From Rhodobacter sp. (GTDB lineage: Bacteria > Pseudomonadota > Alphaproteobacteria > Rhodobacterales > Rhodobacteraceae), in the NCBI GenBank assembly GCA_013821825.1, contig PNJK01000006.1:34747-98746 (forward strand): a DNA stretch of 64,000 nucleotides, given 5' to 3'. Of the stretch, positions 35,572-45,066 are shown one piece after another. The position numbers and the translations under genes were made by a program. Under the pieces are notes generated by a model that ran no database searches, had not been told where the DNA came from, and saw only the letters and a program-made list of their open reading frames with translations. The first letter of the stretch is position 1; each line of letters begins with the position of its first letter.

Positions 35572-37131
35572 ATGGCACCTGATGGACCCAGACCCTCGGA
35601 CTATGACGAAGACGACAACGAAGGGCCGTTTGGCCGCCCGTTGTTCAATGACCCGTCCGTTCGCGCCCTGTCCCGCGTCGGGGTGATCGACGTCGGCTCG
35701 AACTCGGTCCGGATGGTGGTGTTCGACGGCGCGGCGCGCAGCCCTGCCTATTTCTACAACGAAAAGATCATGTGCGGTCTGGGCAAAGGTCTGGCGGAAA
35801 CCGGGCAACTGAACCCGCAAGGCCGGGTCCGGGCACTGTCGGCGCTGCGGCGCTTCGCGCTGCTGGCCGAGGGGATGGCGATCAATCCCTTGACCGTGGT
35901 CGCCACCGCCGCCATGCGCGAAGCGACGGACGGGCCGGAGTTTCAGGCCGAAGTGCTGCGCGAGACCGGCCTGAAGCTGCACGTCATCGACGGCGACGAA
36001 GAGGCGCGGCTTTCGGCGCAAGGCGTGCTGCTGGGCTGGCCGGATGCCAAGGGGATCGTCTGCGACATCGGCGGCAACTCGATGGAGCTGGCGCGGATCA
36101 GCGACGGAAAGGTGGGCAAGCGCGTCTCCACCCCGCTGGGCCCGTTCCGGCTGCTGCAGGTGTCTTCCGACCAGAAAGAGCGCCGCGCCCATATCGCCAA
36201 GGTGCTGAAAGATGCACAATCGGTGCTGAAATCGAAGGGCGAGCGCATCTATCTGGTCGGCGGCAGCTGGCGGGTGATTGCCCGGCTCGACATGGAACGG
36301 CGGAACTACCCGCTGACGGTGCTGCATGAATACCGGATGACGCCGAAGGGTCTGGACGACACCCTTGACTGGCTGGCTGTGGCCGATCTGCCGGTCTTGC
36401 GGGGAAGGACAGGAACAAGCGCCGAGCGCATGGAACTGGTGCCGCTGGCCTGCGAGGTGCTGCGCGAGCTGGTGGCGCAATTCGACCCGTCGGAGATCGA
36501 TGTGTCGGCCTATGGCATCCGCGAGGGGATGCTGTACGAGCACATGCCGGAAAAGCTGCGGGCCCGCGATCCCCTGATCGAGGCGGCGCGGATGGCCGAA
36601 GTGGTGCAAGCCCGCATCCCCGGCTTTGGCAAGAAGCTGTTCGATTTCCTGCTGCCACTGTTTCCCGACGCCGAGAAAGACCAGTTGCGGCTGATCAAGG
36701 CCGCCTGCCTGCTGCACGACACCACCTGGCGCGCCCACCCCGATTTCCGGGCCGAGGCCTGTTTCGACAACGCCACCCGCGCCAACCTTGGCGGGCTTGA
36801 CCACCCCGGGCGGGTGTTCCTGGGCCTGGCGCTTCTGCACCGCTACAAGAACAGCCGGTCCGGCTCGCGGCTGGAACCGATGTTCAGGCTGTTGTCCGAG
36901 GACGAAATTCAGGCCGCGGAAGTGTTGGGCAAGGCCATGCGCTTCGGGGCGATGTTCTCGGTCGGGGATCCGGCAAAGGCCGGGCGACTGATCTGGCAGG
37001 CGAAGAAGCGGGTGCTGGAACTGGAGTTGACCGCCGCCGGTGGCGGGCTGTTCGGCGAAGTGGCGCAGGCCCGGTTCCAGTCGCTGGCGGTGGCGCTGAA
37101 GGCATCGACCCTCGTGACCATGGCCGCCTGA
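35572..37131 (+). CDS. ppx: Exopolyphosphatase, Ppx/GppA family
   Basis: Removes terminal phosphate from polyphosphate (and possibly pppGpp). The 519-residue protein has the actin-like phosphatase fold: phosphate-1 motif GVIDVGSNSVRMVVFDG (about residues 38-54), VVATAAMREATD, and phosphate-2 GIVCDIGGNSMELA. A C-terminal HD-like helical domain follows (about 340-510). An acidic N-terminal extension of about 35 residues (SDYDEDDNEG) precedes the fold. ATG 35572 is chosen after GAGGGGGA. Its stop overlaps the VOC gene start (TGATG). Confidence 0.92.
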   Translation: MAPDGPRPSDYDEDDNEGPFGRPLFNDPSVRALSRVGVIDVGSNSVRMVVFDGAARSPAYFYNEKIMCGLGKGLAETGQLNPQGRVRALSALRRFALLAEGMAINPLTVVATAAMREATDGPEFQAEVLRETGLKLHVIDGDEEARLSAQGVLLGWPDAKGIVCDIGGNSMELARISDGKVGKRVSTPLGPFRLLQVSSDQKERRAHIAKVLKDAQSVLKSKGERIYLVGGSWRVIARLDMERRNYPLTVLHEYRMTPKGLDDTLDWLAVADLPVLRGRTGTSAERMELVPLACEVLRELVAQFDPSEIDVSAYGIREGMLYEHMPEKLRARDPLIEAARMAEVVQARIPGFGKKLFDFLLPLFPDAEKDQLRLIKAACLLHDTTWRAHPDFRAEACFDNATRANLGGLDHPGRVFLGLALLHRYKNSRSGSRLEPMFRLLSEDEIQAAEVLGKAMRFGAMFSVGDPAKAGRLIWQAKKRVLELELTAAGGGLFGEVAQARFQSLAVALKASTLVTMAA

Positions 37132-37745
37132 TGCTGCGGCTGGATCATCTGGCCGTAGTGGCCGGGCGGCTGGAGGAAGGGGTGGCCGCGGTCGAAAAGC
37201 TGCTGGGCGTGACAATGGCGGGCGGGGGCAAGCACCCGCTCATGGGCACCCACAACCGGCTGCTGGGACTTGGAGACCTGTATCTTGAAGTGATTGCGGT
37301 CGATCCCGATGCCCCTGCCCCGGGCCGCCCCCGCTGGTTCGACATGGACCGCTTCACCGGATCGCCCCGGCTGAAGAACTGGGTCGCGGGTTGCGATGAC
37401 CTTACGGCCGAACTGGCGCTGGGGCCGGTCGGGATCGGCAAGCCAATGGCGCTGCAACGTGGCGACTATCGCTGGCGGATGGCGGTGCCGGACGACGGTC
37501 GATTGCCGTTCGATGGCGGCTTTCCAGGGCTGATCCAGTGGGAAGGTGCGGCGCACCCGGCCCGCGCCCTGCCTGAAACCGGCCTGCGGCTGGCACGGCT
37601 GGAAATAGCCCACCCAAGCTCTGCGGCGCTGCGTGCCGCGTTGGCCGGCCGGCTGACCGACCCCCGCGTCACTGTGACGGAAGGCCCGGTTGTCACCCTG
37701 CGGGCCACGATTGACACGCCGCTAGGGCCGCTGATCCTGTCCTGA
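37131..37745 (+). CDS. VOC (glyoxalase-like) family protein
   Basis: A 204-residue protein starting LRLDHLAVVAGRLEEGVAAVEKLLG, the first beta-alpha unit of the vicinal-oxygen-chelate fold. H5 is a likely metal ligand and E53 in LYLEVIAVDPDA a second. It resembles the Glyoxalase_3-like group, with no known substrate. The start overlaps the ppx stop, so the two are co-translated, yet a functional link to polyphosphate is not established. Confidence 0.8.
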   Translation: MLRLDHLAVVAGRLEEGVAAVEKLLGVTMAGGGKHPLMGTHNRLLGLGDLYLEVIAVDPDAPAPGRPRWFDMDRFTGSPRLKNWVAGCDDLTAELALGPVGIGKPMALQRGDYRWRMAVPDDGRLPFDGGFPGLIQWEGAAHPARALPETGLRLARLEIAHPSSAALRAALAGRLTDPRVTVTEGPVVTLRATIDTPLGPLILS

Positions 37746-37956
37746 TCCGCCCTGCGACCAAACGCCGCCACCGGACCGCATCAGGGAAGTGCCGGCAGTC
37801 GCTGCAGGGCGTGATCGGACCGGTTTCCCTCGGGCAATTGGCTTTGCGGGCCGTAGGGCCACGGGGTGGGCGGCAGGACTCACCTGTCGATCAACCTTTC
37901 GCGGGTGCAGAAATTCCTCTGACATCCTGCGCGGGGGCGGCTAAGATCGCTGCATC

Positions 37957-38670
37957 ATGTCGATTTGGACCCGCATTGCCGACGCCCTTTCATCCCTCGC
38001 CAAAGGCGAGCCTTTGTCGGTTGTCTTCGACCGGCTGAGAGGAGGCTCGGCGGCCGAGCAGTCGGTGGGCTTCACCATCGCGGTTCTGGCTCTGGGCGCC
38101 AAGATGGCCAAGGCCGACGGCACCGTCACCCGCGACGAGGTGACCGCCTTCCGCCGCATCTTCACTTTCCCCGAAGGCGAAGAGGCCCATGCCGCGCGGG
38201 TTTTCAACCTGGCCCGGCAGGACGTGGCGGGCTTTGATGTCTATGCGCGGAAGATCGGTCGCCTGTTCAACCCCGAAGGCCGCCGCATCTGCGCCGATGA
38301 CCACCACGTGCTGGTCGACATCCTTGAGGCGCTATTCCAGATCGCCATTGCCGACGGGTCCTATCACGCGGGCGAGGATGCGTTTCTTGGCCACGTCGCC
38401 GACGCTTTCGGGGTGGATGAAGCCTGCTTTCGCATCGTCCGGTCGCGCCTTGTGGAAGGCGCGCCGCGGGATCCCTATGACGTGCTTGGCCTGAAGCGCG
38501 GCGCAACGCGGACCGAGGCGCGCAAGGCCTGGAAAGCGCTGGTCCGCGACACCCATCCCGATGTGATGCAGGCCCGTGGCGTCCCGCCCGAAGCGATGAA
38601 ACTGGCGCAACGGCGGCTGCAGCTGATCAACGAGGCCTGGAAGGAAATCTCGGCCAGGGAGGCGGCGTGA
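37957..38670 (+). CDS. DjlA-like J-domain protein with TerB-like domain
   Basis: A 237-residue protein. Residues about 35-160 form a TerB-like helical domain (LGAKMAKADGTVTRDEVTAFRRIF and a second similar repeat, ALFQIAIADGSYHAGEDAFL). The C-terminus (about 170-237) is a J domain: DPYDVLGLKRGATRTEARKA and the HPD tripeptide in DTHPDVM. It would stimulate DnaK. Unlike E. coli DjlA it has no clear N-terminal membrane anchor. The stop overlaps the next start by ATGA-type overlap. Confidence 0.88.
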   Translation: MSIWTRIADALSSLAKGEPLSVVFDRLRGGSAAEQSVGFTIAVLALGAKMAKADGTVTRDEVTAFRRIFTFPEGEEAHAARVFNLARQDVAGFDVYARKIGRLFNPEGRRICADDHHVLVDILEALFQIAIADGSYHAGEDAFLGHVADAFGVDEACFRIVRSRLVEGAPRDPYDVLGLKRGATRTEARKAWKALVRDTHPDVMQARGVPPEAMKLAQRRLQLINEAWKEISAREAA

Positions 38671-39731
38671 CCGCAGATCTTCGACCACCGCCCCTGCGGC
38701 TGGCGACCTACAATGTCGAGTGGTTCAACAATCTGTTCGACGATCTGGGACGGATGCGCGCCGACGACAAACCCTCTGCCCGCTACAAGATCACCCGCGG
38801 CGAGCAGTTGGGCGCGCTTGGCATTGTCTTTACCGCGCTGAACGCCGATGCAGTGATGATCATCGAGGCGCCGGACACCAACGGCCGTCGGTCGACCGTC
38901 ACAGCGCTGGAACGCTTTGCCCGTCACTTCGGTCTGCGCACCTCCAAGGCGCTGATCGGCTATGCCTCGGACACCGAACAAGAGATCGCCTGCCTTTACG
39001 ACCCCGACCGGTTGAGCCTGCGGCACGATCCCATCGGGAACACGGTGGGCAAGCACGGATCCACCGATGCGCCGCGGTTCGATGGAACCTTCCGCTATGA
39101 TCTTGATAACGACAGCGTCTTCGAGACGATCACCTTCTCGAAACCCCCGCTGGAACTGGCCGCGACGACGACCAGTGGCACCGAATTCCGGCTGATCGGC
39201 GTTCATGCGAAATCGAAGAATCCCTACGGCGTGACCGGGCGCGAGGCGCAGATCCGGCTGTCGATCGAAAACCGCCGCAAGCTTCTGGCGCAATGCCTGT
39301 GGCTGCGGCAGCGGGTCGAAGGGCATCTGGCGTCGAAGGACAGCCTGATCGTGATGGGCGACTTCAACGATGGTCCGGGCCTGGACGAGTTCGAAAAGCT
39401 GTTCGGCCATTCCGGGGTGGAAATCGTGCTGGGCACGGTGCCGGACGATAGCCTGCGCCTTTACGATCCACATGCCGCGATGGCGCTGCAAAGCCGCGTT
39501 GCCATGGCGCCGACCACGGCGCGGTTCTACCTTGCGCCGCAAAAGCGCTACTTCGAGGCGCTGCTGGATTTCATCATGGTTTCGCCCGATCTGGCGGCGA
39601 AGAACCCGGACTGGCGCATCTGGCACCCGTTCAACGATCCGCACGTCGTGGAAGTGCCCGAGTTGCGCGAGGCGCTCTTGCAGGCGTCCGACCACTTCCC
39701 GGTGACGATCGATCTGCCAGATGTGATTTGA
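38667..39731 (+). CDS. Endonuclease/exonuclease/phosphatase family protein
   Basis: A 354-residue metal-dependent phosphoesterase of the DNase I-like superfamily. The motifs occur in order: LATYNVEWFNN (N and E), AVMIIEAPDTNGRRS (catalytic glutamate), LIGVHAKSK, IVMGDFNDGPG (D and N) and SDHFPVTIDL (final D-H). No signal peptide, so probably cytoplasmic. The substrate (nucleic acid, phospholipid or inositol phosphate) cannot be told. Translationally coupled to the J-domain gene. Confidence 0.87.
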   Translation: MTADLRPPPLRLATYNVEWFNNLFDDLGRMRADDKPSARYKITRGEQLGALGIVFTALNADAVMIIEAPDTNGRRSTVTALERFARHFGLRTSKALIGYASDTEQEIACLYDPDRLSLRHDPIGNTVGKHGSTDAPRFDGTFRYDLDNDSVFETITFSKPPLELAATTTSGTEFRLIGVHAKSKNPYGVTGREAQIRLSIENRRKLLAQCLWLRQRVEGHLASKDSLIVMGDFNDGPGLDEFEKLFGHSGVEIVLGTVPDDSLRLYDPHAAMALQSRVAMAPTTARFYLAPQKRYFEALLDFIMVSPDLAAKNPDWRIWHPFNDPHVVEVPELREALLQASDHFPVTIDLPDVI

Positions 39732-39762
39732 ATTTTCGGGGTGGCAATCGCATATTAAGAGA

Positions 39763-40140
39763 ATGAGACTCATGCTTGTCCTTTGCGTCGCGGCTGCTCC
39801 TGCGTTTGCGCAGGATATTGATCGTGCGCCCAAGTCTGAGGCTGATGCTGATGCTGACGGCTTCAGCCTGATGGAAGAAGGCGCGAAGCTGTTGCTCCGC
39901 GGGTTGATGACCGAGATGGAACCCGCGCTGGACGAGATGAGCAAGGCCCTGTCCGACCTGGAACCCGCGCTGAGGGAGCTGGGACCGAAGTTCCAGCAAT
40001 TGATTGCGATGATCGGCGATTTCCGCAATTACGACGCCCCGGTGATGCTGCCGAACGGCGACATCCTGATCCGGCGCAGCGAGCCGATCTTGCCAAGACC
40101 GGACTTCCTGCCCGGGCCGAACGGCGAGACCGAGCTGTAA
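39763..40140 (+). CDS. Small secreted protein of unknown function
   Basis: A 125-residue protein with a signal peptide (MRLMLVLCVAAAPAFA, cleaved near residue 16). The mature part has an acidic linker (SEADADADG), a helical segment (LLLRGLMTEMEPALDEMSKALSDLEPALREL) that could be a coiled coil, and a proline-rich end with PNGDILIRR. It probably lies in the periplasm. I recognise no characterised family. A strong bidirectional terminator follows. Confidence 0.7.
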   Translation: MRLMLVLCVAAAPAFAQDIDRAPKSEADADADGFSLMEEGAKLLLRGLMTEMEPALDEMSKALSDLEPALRELGPKFQQLIAMIGDFRNYDAPVMLPNGDILIRRSEPILPRPDFLPGPNGETEL

Positions 40141-40227
40141 TCCGCCCCCGACAGTCACGCTGCCGAATTGACGGGGGGCCAAGTTGCTCCGCCTGCGGCT
40201 GCGGCGGAAGCCTTCGGCGCAGGTATT

Positions 40228-40263
40228 CTGGAAAAGAGCAATCGCATTTGCTCTTTTTTCCAG
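40228..40263. terminator. Bidirectional Rho-independent terminator
   Basis: The stem AAAAGAGCAA/TTGCTCTTTT encloses loop TCGCAT and is followed by T6 on the plus strand; on the minus strand a CTTTTCC run follows. Flanking CTGG/CCAG lengthen the pairing. It sits between two convergent genes, the secreted protein (plus) and mcmA (minus), so it can serve both. Confidence 0.85.
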
Positions 40264-40307
40264 ACGCTCTGGGGGAGGCCGCTGGCAGAAGCCCCCCACG
40301 CGACGGT

Positions 40308-42437
40308 TCAGGCGCGTGCGGCGCGGATCAGGTCGAGTATCTCTTTCGCGGCTTCGGGAATGTTGGTGCCCGGCCCGAAGATCGCCTTCACCCCGGCGGA
40401 TTTCAGGAAGTCATAGTCTTGCTGCGGGATGACGCCGCCGCAGATGACCAGAATATCCCCTGCCCCCGCGGCCTTCAGCGCCTCGATCAGCTTCGGGGCA
40501 AGGGTCTTGTGGCCGGCGGCCTGGCTGGAGATGCCGATGACATGGACGTCGTTGTCGATGGCGTCCTGCGCGGCCTCTTCCGGGGTCTGGAACAAGGGGC
40601 CCACGTCGACGTCGAAACCAATATCGGCAAAGGCGGTGGCGATGACCTTGGCACCGCGGTCGTGGCCGTCCTGGCCCATCTTGACGACCAGCATCCGCGG
40701 ACGGCGGCCTTCGGCTTCGGCAAAGGCCTCGACATCCTCTTGGATGCGGGCAAAGCCCGCGTCACCCTCATAGGCCGCGCCATAGACCCCGGCGAGGGTC
40801 TTGACCTCGGCCCGGTGGCGGCCGAACACTTTTTCCATCGCCATGCTGATTTCCCCCACGGTTGCGCGTGCGCGGGCGGCCTCGACCGCCGCTGCAAGCA
40901 GGTTGCCGCCTTCGGATGCATGGCGGGTCAGGTCGGCCAGGGCCGCATTGACCCGCGCCGGATCACGGGAGGCGCGGATGACGGCGAGTTTGGCCACCTG
41001 CGCCTCGCGCACTGCCACGTTGTCGATGTCGCGGATGTCGATCGGGTCTTCCTTGTCCAACCTGTACTTGTTGACCCCGACGATCACCTCTTCGCCCCGG
41101 TCGATCATCGCCTGACGGCGGGCGGCGGATTCCTCGATCCGAAGCTTCGGCATGCCGGTGGCGACGGCCTTGGTCATGCCGCCCATGCCCTCGACCTCTT
41201 GGATGATCTTCCAGGCTTCGGTCGCCATCTGGTCGGTCAGGCTTTCGACATAGTAGCTGCCTGCCAGCGGGTCGACGACATGGGTGATGCCGGTTTCTTC
41301 TTGCAGGATCAGTTGGGTATTGCGCGCAATGCGGGCGGCAAAGTCAGAGGGGAGCGCAATCGCCTCGTCCAGAGCGTTGGTGTGCAAGGATTGGGTGCCG
41401 CCAAGGACCGCGGCCATCGCCTCATACGCGGTGCGGACGACGTTGTTGTACGGGTCCTGTTCCTGAAGGCTGACGCCAGAGGTCTGGCAATGGGTGCGCA
41501 GCATCAGCGAGCCGGGTTTCTTCGCGCCGAACTCGGCGATGATCCGGTGCCAGAGCAGCCGCGCGGCGCGGAGCTTGGCGGTTTCCATGAAGAAATTCAT
41601 GCCGATGGCGAAGAAAAAGCTCAGCCGCCCGGCGAAATCGTCAACGTCCATGCCGCGCGCGATGGCGGTTTTGACGTATTCCCGGCCGTCGGCAAGGGTG
41701 AAGGCCAGCTCCTGTACCAGGTTCGCCCCGGCTTCCTGCATGTGGTAGCCGGAGATGCTGATCGAGTTGAACTTCGGCATCTCGGCAGCGGTGTATTCGA
41801 TGATATCCGCCACGATCCGCATCGAGGGTTCGGGCGGGTAGATATAGGTGTTGCGCACCATGAACTCTTTCAGGATGTCGTTCTGGATGGTGCCTGAAAG
41901 CGCTGCGCGGGGAACGCCCTGTTCCTCACCCGCAACGATGAAGCTGGCCAGAACCGGAATCACCGCACCGTTCATCGTCATGGAAACGCTGACTTTTTCC
42001 AGCGGGATACCGTCGAAGAGGATCTTCATGTCCTCGACTGAATCGATCGCCACTCCGGCCTTGCCGACATCGCCCACAACGCGCGGATGGTCACTGTCAT
42101 AGCCCCGGTGGGTGGCAAGGTCGAAGGCCACCGAAACGCCCTGCTGTCCCGCCGCAAGTGCCTTGCGGTAGAAGGCGTTCGAGGCTTCGGCGGTGGAAAA
42201 CCCGGCGTACTGGCGGATCGTCCAGGGACGCCCGGCATACATTGTCGCGCGCACGCCACGGGTGAAGGGGGCAAGCCCCGGCAGGCTGTCCATATGGGCC
42301 AGCCCGTCGGTATCGGCGGCGGTGTAAAGCGGCTTGACCGCGATCCCTTCCAGCGTGTTCCAGGTCAGGCTGTCCGGGCTGGCGCCCTTCAGATCCTTCG
42401 CGGCCAGCACCGCCCAGGTTTTCAGATCGTCGCTCAT
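40308..42437 (-). CDS. mcmA: Methylmalonyl-CoA mutase (adenosylcobalamin-dependent)
   Basis: Converts methylmalonyl-CoA to succinyl-CoA. The 709-residue protein has the catalytic TIM barrel (about 1-550, with [21 protein letters not shown] and [15 protein letters not shown]) and a C-terminal B12-binding domain (about 580-709). The latter has the cobalt-ligand motif [11 protein letters not shown] (DxHxxG) and the GGVIPQQDY loop. Length fits the single-chain (ScpA/MutB) form. It closes the propionyl-CoA route that begins with pccA/pccB in the same cluster. A 15-bp perfect palindrome lies 14 bp upstream of its start. Confidence 0.96.
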   Translation of the reverse strand: MSDDLKTWAVLAAKDLKGASPDSLTWNTLEGIAVKPLYTAADTDGLAHMDSLPGLAPFTRGVRATMYAGRPWTIRQYAGFSTAEASNAFYRKALAAGQQGVSVAFDLATHRGYDSDHPRVVGDVGKAGVAIDSVEDMKILFDGIPLEKVSVSMTMNGAVIPVLASFIVAGEEQGVPRAALSGTIQNDILKEFMVRNTYIYPPEPSMRIVADIIEYTAAEMPKFNSISISGYHMQEAGANLVQELAFTLADGREYVKTAIARGMDVDDFAGRLSFFFAIGMNFFMETAKLRAARLLWHRIIAEFGAKKPGSLMLRTHCQTSGVSLQEQDPYNNVVRTAYEAMAAVLGGTQSLHTNALDEAIALPSDFAARIARNTQLILQEETGITHVVDPLAGSYYVESLTDQMATEAWKIIQEVEGMGGMTKAVATGMPKLRIEESAARRQAMIDRGEEVIVGVNKYRLDKEDPIDIRDIDNVAVREAQVAKLAVIRASRDPARVNAALADLTRHASEGGNLLAAAVEAARARATVGEISMAMEKVFGRHRAEVKTLAGVYGAAYEGDAGFARIQEDVEAFAEAEGRRPRMLVVKMGQDGHDRGAKVIATAFADIGFDVDVGPLFQTPEEAAQDAIDNDVHVIGISSQAAGHKTLAPKLIEALKAAGAGDILVICGGVIPQQDYDFLKSAGVKAIFGPGTNIPEAAKEILDLIRAARA

Positions 42438-42450
42438 GCTGTCCCCTGAC

Positions 42451-42465
42451 CGATGCGTCGCATCG
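42451..42465. promoter_or_regulatory. Perfect palindrome between mcmA and DUF4174 gene
   Basis: CGATGCG-T-CGCATCG, a 7+1+7 perfect inverted repeat in the 80-bp gap between the divergent genes, 13 bp upstream of the mcmA start codon. It could be an operator or a 5' mRNA hairpin. It does not resemble the TTTGCAAA sites near pccB and pccR. Confidence 0.4.
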
Positions 42466-42517
42466 TCCCTTTTGAATTTCCGCGCTTGCGCCTATATGCA
42501 ATGGAAAGAGAGGCCCG

Positions 42518-42967
42518 ATGAGACCCTTGCACGCAGTTGTTTTCGCAGCCCTTCTGCCCTTCGCCGCACTGGCCGAGGGCGCAGCGGTCGATCCCCCGGC
42601 TTTTGGCCCTTTGCCTGCGGCCGAGGTCGTCCTCGCCGACCAGATGTACCTGAAGCGGCCCGTCGCAGTTTTCGCGGATTCCCCGAACGATCCGAACTTC
42701 ATCCGGCAGATGGACCTGCTGGCCCGCGCCTATCCGGCGCTGGAGGAGCGCGACGTGATCGTTGTCACCGACACCGACCCCGAGGCCCGCAGCGAGTGGC
42801 GGCAAAAGCTGCGCCCGCGCGGATTCTCGCTGGTCATCATGGACAAGGACCTGCGGCCGGTGGTCAGAAAACCCCTGCCCTGGGACGTTCGCGAGATTAC
42901 GGCGGCCATCGACAAGCTGCCGCTGAGGCGGCAGGAGATGCTGGAGCGTAATCCCGCGGGCCGGTGA
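42518..42967 (+). CDS. DUF4174 domain secreted protein
   Basis: A 149-residue protein with a signal peptide (MRPLHAVVFAALLPFAALA, cleaved near residue 19). The mature part matches the DUF4174 pattern with a thioredoxin-like fold but no redox cysteines: RPVAVFADSPNDPNFIRQMDLL, ERDVIVVTDTDPEARS, LRPRGFSLVIMDKD, and RKPLPWDVREITAAIDKLPLR. Function unknown. It reads opposite to mcmA and pccA between them, so it is not part of the propionyl-CoA operon. Confidence 0.82.
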   Translation: MRPLHAVVFAALLPFAALAEGAAVDPPAFGPLPAAEVVLADQMYLKRPVAVFADSPNDPNFIRQMDLLARAYPALEERDVIVVTDTDPEARSEWRQKLRPRGFSLVIMDKDLRPVVRKPLPWDVREITAAIDKLPLRRQEMLERNPAGR

Positions 42968-42969
42968 CA

Positions 42970-44970
42970 TCACTCGAACTCCAGGATGACATCGTCGACC
43001 CGCAGGCTTGCGCCGGCGCTGGCCCGGACCGCCTTGACCACGCCCCGCCTCTCGGCCTTGAGGATGTTTTCCATCTTCATCGCCTCGACCGTGGCAAGCG
43101 CCTGACCTTCTTGCACCACGTCCCCCTCGGCCACATTGATCTTCACCACCAGCCCCGGCATCGGGCACAGCAGGTATTTCGACGTGTCCGGCGCGGCCTT
43201 TTCCAGCATCAGGCTTGCCAACGCATGCTGGCGCGGGGTGCGGACGTGGACCTTGAGGTCGGCGCCGCGCAGACGAACGCGAAAGCCCATCGGGATCTTG
43301 GCAACCTTCAGCGCGATCGGCTGGCCGCCCACGTTCAACCGGGCAAGCGGCTGGCCCGGGGTCCAGTCGGAGGTGACGCGAAGCGCGGTGCCATCGGCGA
43401 AGGTGACGGTCGATCCGTCGTGGTCGGCGGCAATGGTGACTGCGTGCTCGGTGCCTTGCAGGGAAACCACCCAGGCATCGCCGACCCGGCGTTCGTGGTT
43501 GTCCATGGTGCCGGAGATCCGGGTGCGGCGAATCTCGGCGACGCGGTTCATCGCGGCGGCGGCGGCGGCGACGCGGACCAGCACGCCCTCCGCCAGGGTC
43601 GCGCCCTTGAAGCCGTCGGGATATTCCTCGGCGATGAAGGCGGTGGTGATGTTGCCGCTGACAAAGCGCGGATGGTCCATCACCGCGCCGACGAAGGGCA
43701 GGTTGTGGCCGATGCCTTCAACCTCGAATGTATCCAGCGCCAGGCGCATTTCTTCGATGGCTTCGGCACGGGTCGGGGCCCAGGTGCAAAGCTTGGCGAT
43801 CATCGGGTCGTAGAACATGCTGATCTCGCCGCCCTCGAAGACGCCGGTATCGTTGCGGACAATGCCGACGCCGGTGCCGCCCTCTGTCGGGGGGCGGTAG
43901 CGGGTCAAACGCCCGATCGAGGGCAGGAAGTTGCGGTAGGGGTCTTCGGCGTAAAGGCGGGATTCCATCGCCCAGCCGTTGATCCTGAGGTCTTTCTGCG
44001 CGAAGGGCAGCGGCTCTTTGGCAGCGACGCGGATCATCTGTTCGACCAGATCGACGCCAGTGATCAGTTCGGTCACCGGATGTTCGACCTGCAACCTGGT
44101 GTTCATTTCCAGGAAATAGAAGTTGCGGTTGCCGTCGACGATGAATTCGACGGTGCCCGCGCTGGTGTATCCGACCGCTTTCGCCAAAGCGCAGGCCTGT
44201 TCGCCCATCGCCTTTCGGGTGGCTTCATCCAGGAACGGCGAGGGCGCCTCTTCGATGACCTTCTGGTTCCGGCGCTGGATCGAGCATTCGCGTTCGTGCA
44301 GGTAGACGCAGTTGCCATGGCTGTCGGCCAACACCTGGATCTCGATGTGGCGGGGTTGGGTCACGAACTTCTCGATGAAGATGCGGTCATCGCCAAAGCT
44401 GGCGGCTGCCTCGTTCTTTGACGACTGAAAGCCCTCGGCGGCCTCGGCGTCGTTCCAGGCGATGCGCATGCCTTTGCCGCCGCCGCCGGCCGACGCCTTG
44501 ATCATCACCGGATAGCCAACCTGGTTGGCGATACGCACGGCCTCGGCCGCGTCAGAGATCAGGCCCATGTAGCCGGGAACCGTGCTGACCCCGGCCTCCA
44601 TCGCCAGTTTCTTCGAGGTGATCTTGTCGCCCATCGCTTCAATTGCCGGCGAAGGCGGGCCGATGAAAACGACGCCTTCCTTTTCCAGCGCGGCAGCGAA
44701 GTTCATGTTTTCCGACAGGAAGCCATAGCCGGGATGCACTGCTTCAGCCCCGGACTGGCGGATCGCTGCCATGATCTTGTCGATCACGATATAGGACTGC
44801 GCGGCGGGGGACGGGCCGATATGCACCGCCTCGTCGGCCATCTTCACGTGCAGGGCGCCCCGGTCGGCATCGGAATAGACCGCGACCGTCTTGATCCCCA
44901 TCTTGCGCGCGGTCTTGATGACGCGGCAGGCAATCTCGCCCCGGTTGGCGATCAGGATCTTCTTGAACAT
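42970..44970 (-). CDS. pccA: Propionyl-CoA carboxylase alpha subunit (biotin carboxylase/carrier)
   Basis: Carboxylates biotin and carries it to the beta subunit. The 666-residue protein has a biotin-carboxylase N-terminus (FKKILIANRGEIACRVIKTA), the ATP-grasp glycine loop KASAGGGGKGMRIA, HIEIQVLADSHGN, a BT-type linker domain (about 500-590), and the biotinyl domain with EAMKMEN, biotinylated at K632. The start at 44970 has a strong GAGGGGGAA site. An intrinsic terminator for the upstream gene ends only 21 nt before this start codon, leaving no room for a normal promoter between. Confidence 0.96.
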   Translation of the reverse strand: MFKKILIANRGEIACRVIKTARKMGIKTVAVYSDADRGALHVKMADEAVHIGPSPAAQSYIVIDKIMAAIRQSGAEAVHPGYGFLSENMNFAAALEKEGVVFIGPPSPAIEAMGDKITSKKLAMEAGVSTVPGYMGLISDAAEAVRIANQVGYPVMIKASAGGGGKGMRIAWNDAEAAEGFQSSKNEAAASFGDDRIFIEKFVTQPRHIEIQVLADSHGNCVYLHERECSIQRRNQKVIEEAPSPFLDEATRKAMGEQACALAKAVGYTSAGTVEFIVDGNRNFYFLEMNTRLQVEHPVTELITGVDLVEQMIRVAAKEPLPFAQKDLRINGWAMESRLYAEDPYRNFLPSIGRLTRYRPPTEGGTGVGIVRNDTGVFEGGEISMFYDPMIAKLCTWAPTRAEAIEEMRLALDTFEVEGIGHNLPFVGAVMDHPRFVSGNITTAFIAEEYPDGFKGATLAEGVLVRVAAAAAAMNRVAEIRRTRISGTMDNHERRVGDAWVVSLQGTEHAVTIAADHDGSTVTFADGTALRVTSDWTPGQPLARLNVGGQPIALKVAKIPMGFRVRLRGADLKVHVRTPRQHALASLMLEKAAPDTSKYLLCPMPGLVVKINVAEGDVVQEGQALATVEAMKMENILKAERRGVVKAVRASAGASLRVDDVILEFE

Positions 44971-44991
44971 GCGGTTCCCCCTCAAGGCGCG

Positions 44992-45033
44992 AAAAACAAA
45001 GGACCACCCAGGCGGTTGGCCCGGATGGTCCTT
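44992..45033 (-). terminator. Rho-independent terminator between small lipoprotein gene and pccA
   Basis: Read on the minus strand: stem AAGGACCA/TGGTCCTT (45026-45033 with 44999-45006) and a 19-nt loop with internal G-C pairing, then TGTTTTTCG. It is a textbook terminator for the glycine-zipper lipoprotein gene, and lies 8 nt before the pccA ribosome-binding site. Confidence 0.75.
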
Positions 45034-45045
45034 GGTGGTGGTAAG

Positions 45046-45063
45046 GACCGCCCGCGGGCGGTC
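45046..45063. repeat. Perfect 18-bp GC-rich palindrome after lipoprotein stop
   Basis: GACCGCCC-GC-GGGCGGTC, fully self-complementary, 3 bp after the stop of the lipoprotein gene and just before the terminator hairpin. It could fold as a second hairpin in the 3' end of that mRNA. Confidence 0.55.
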
Positions 45064-45066
45064 AGA

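Noticed and set aside
35083..37215. A 710-codon minus-strand open frame antisense to ppk1 end and ppx
   Set aside because: The coding strand carries ppx with all motifs; the antisense product shows no domain, and its start lies within the VOC gene.
40248..44421. Two plus-strand open frames of about 490-550 codons antisense to mcmA and pccA
   Set aside because: Both mirror highly conserved enzymes on the minus strand; they are composition artefacts.
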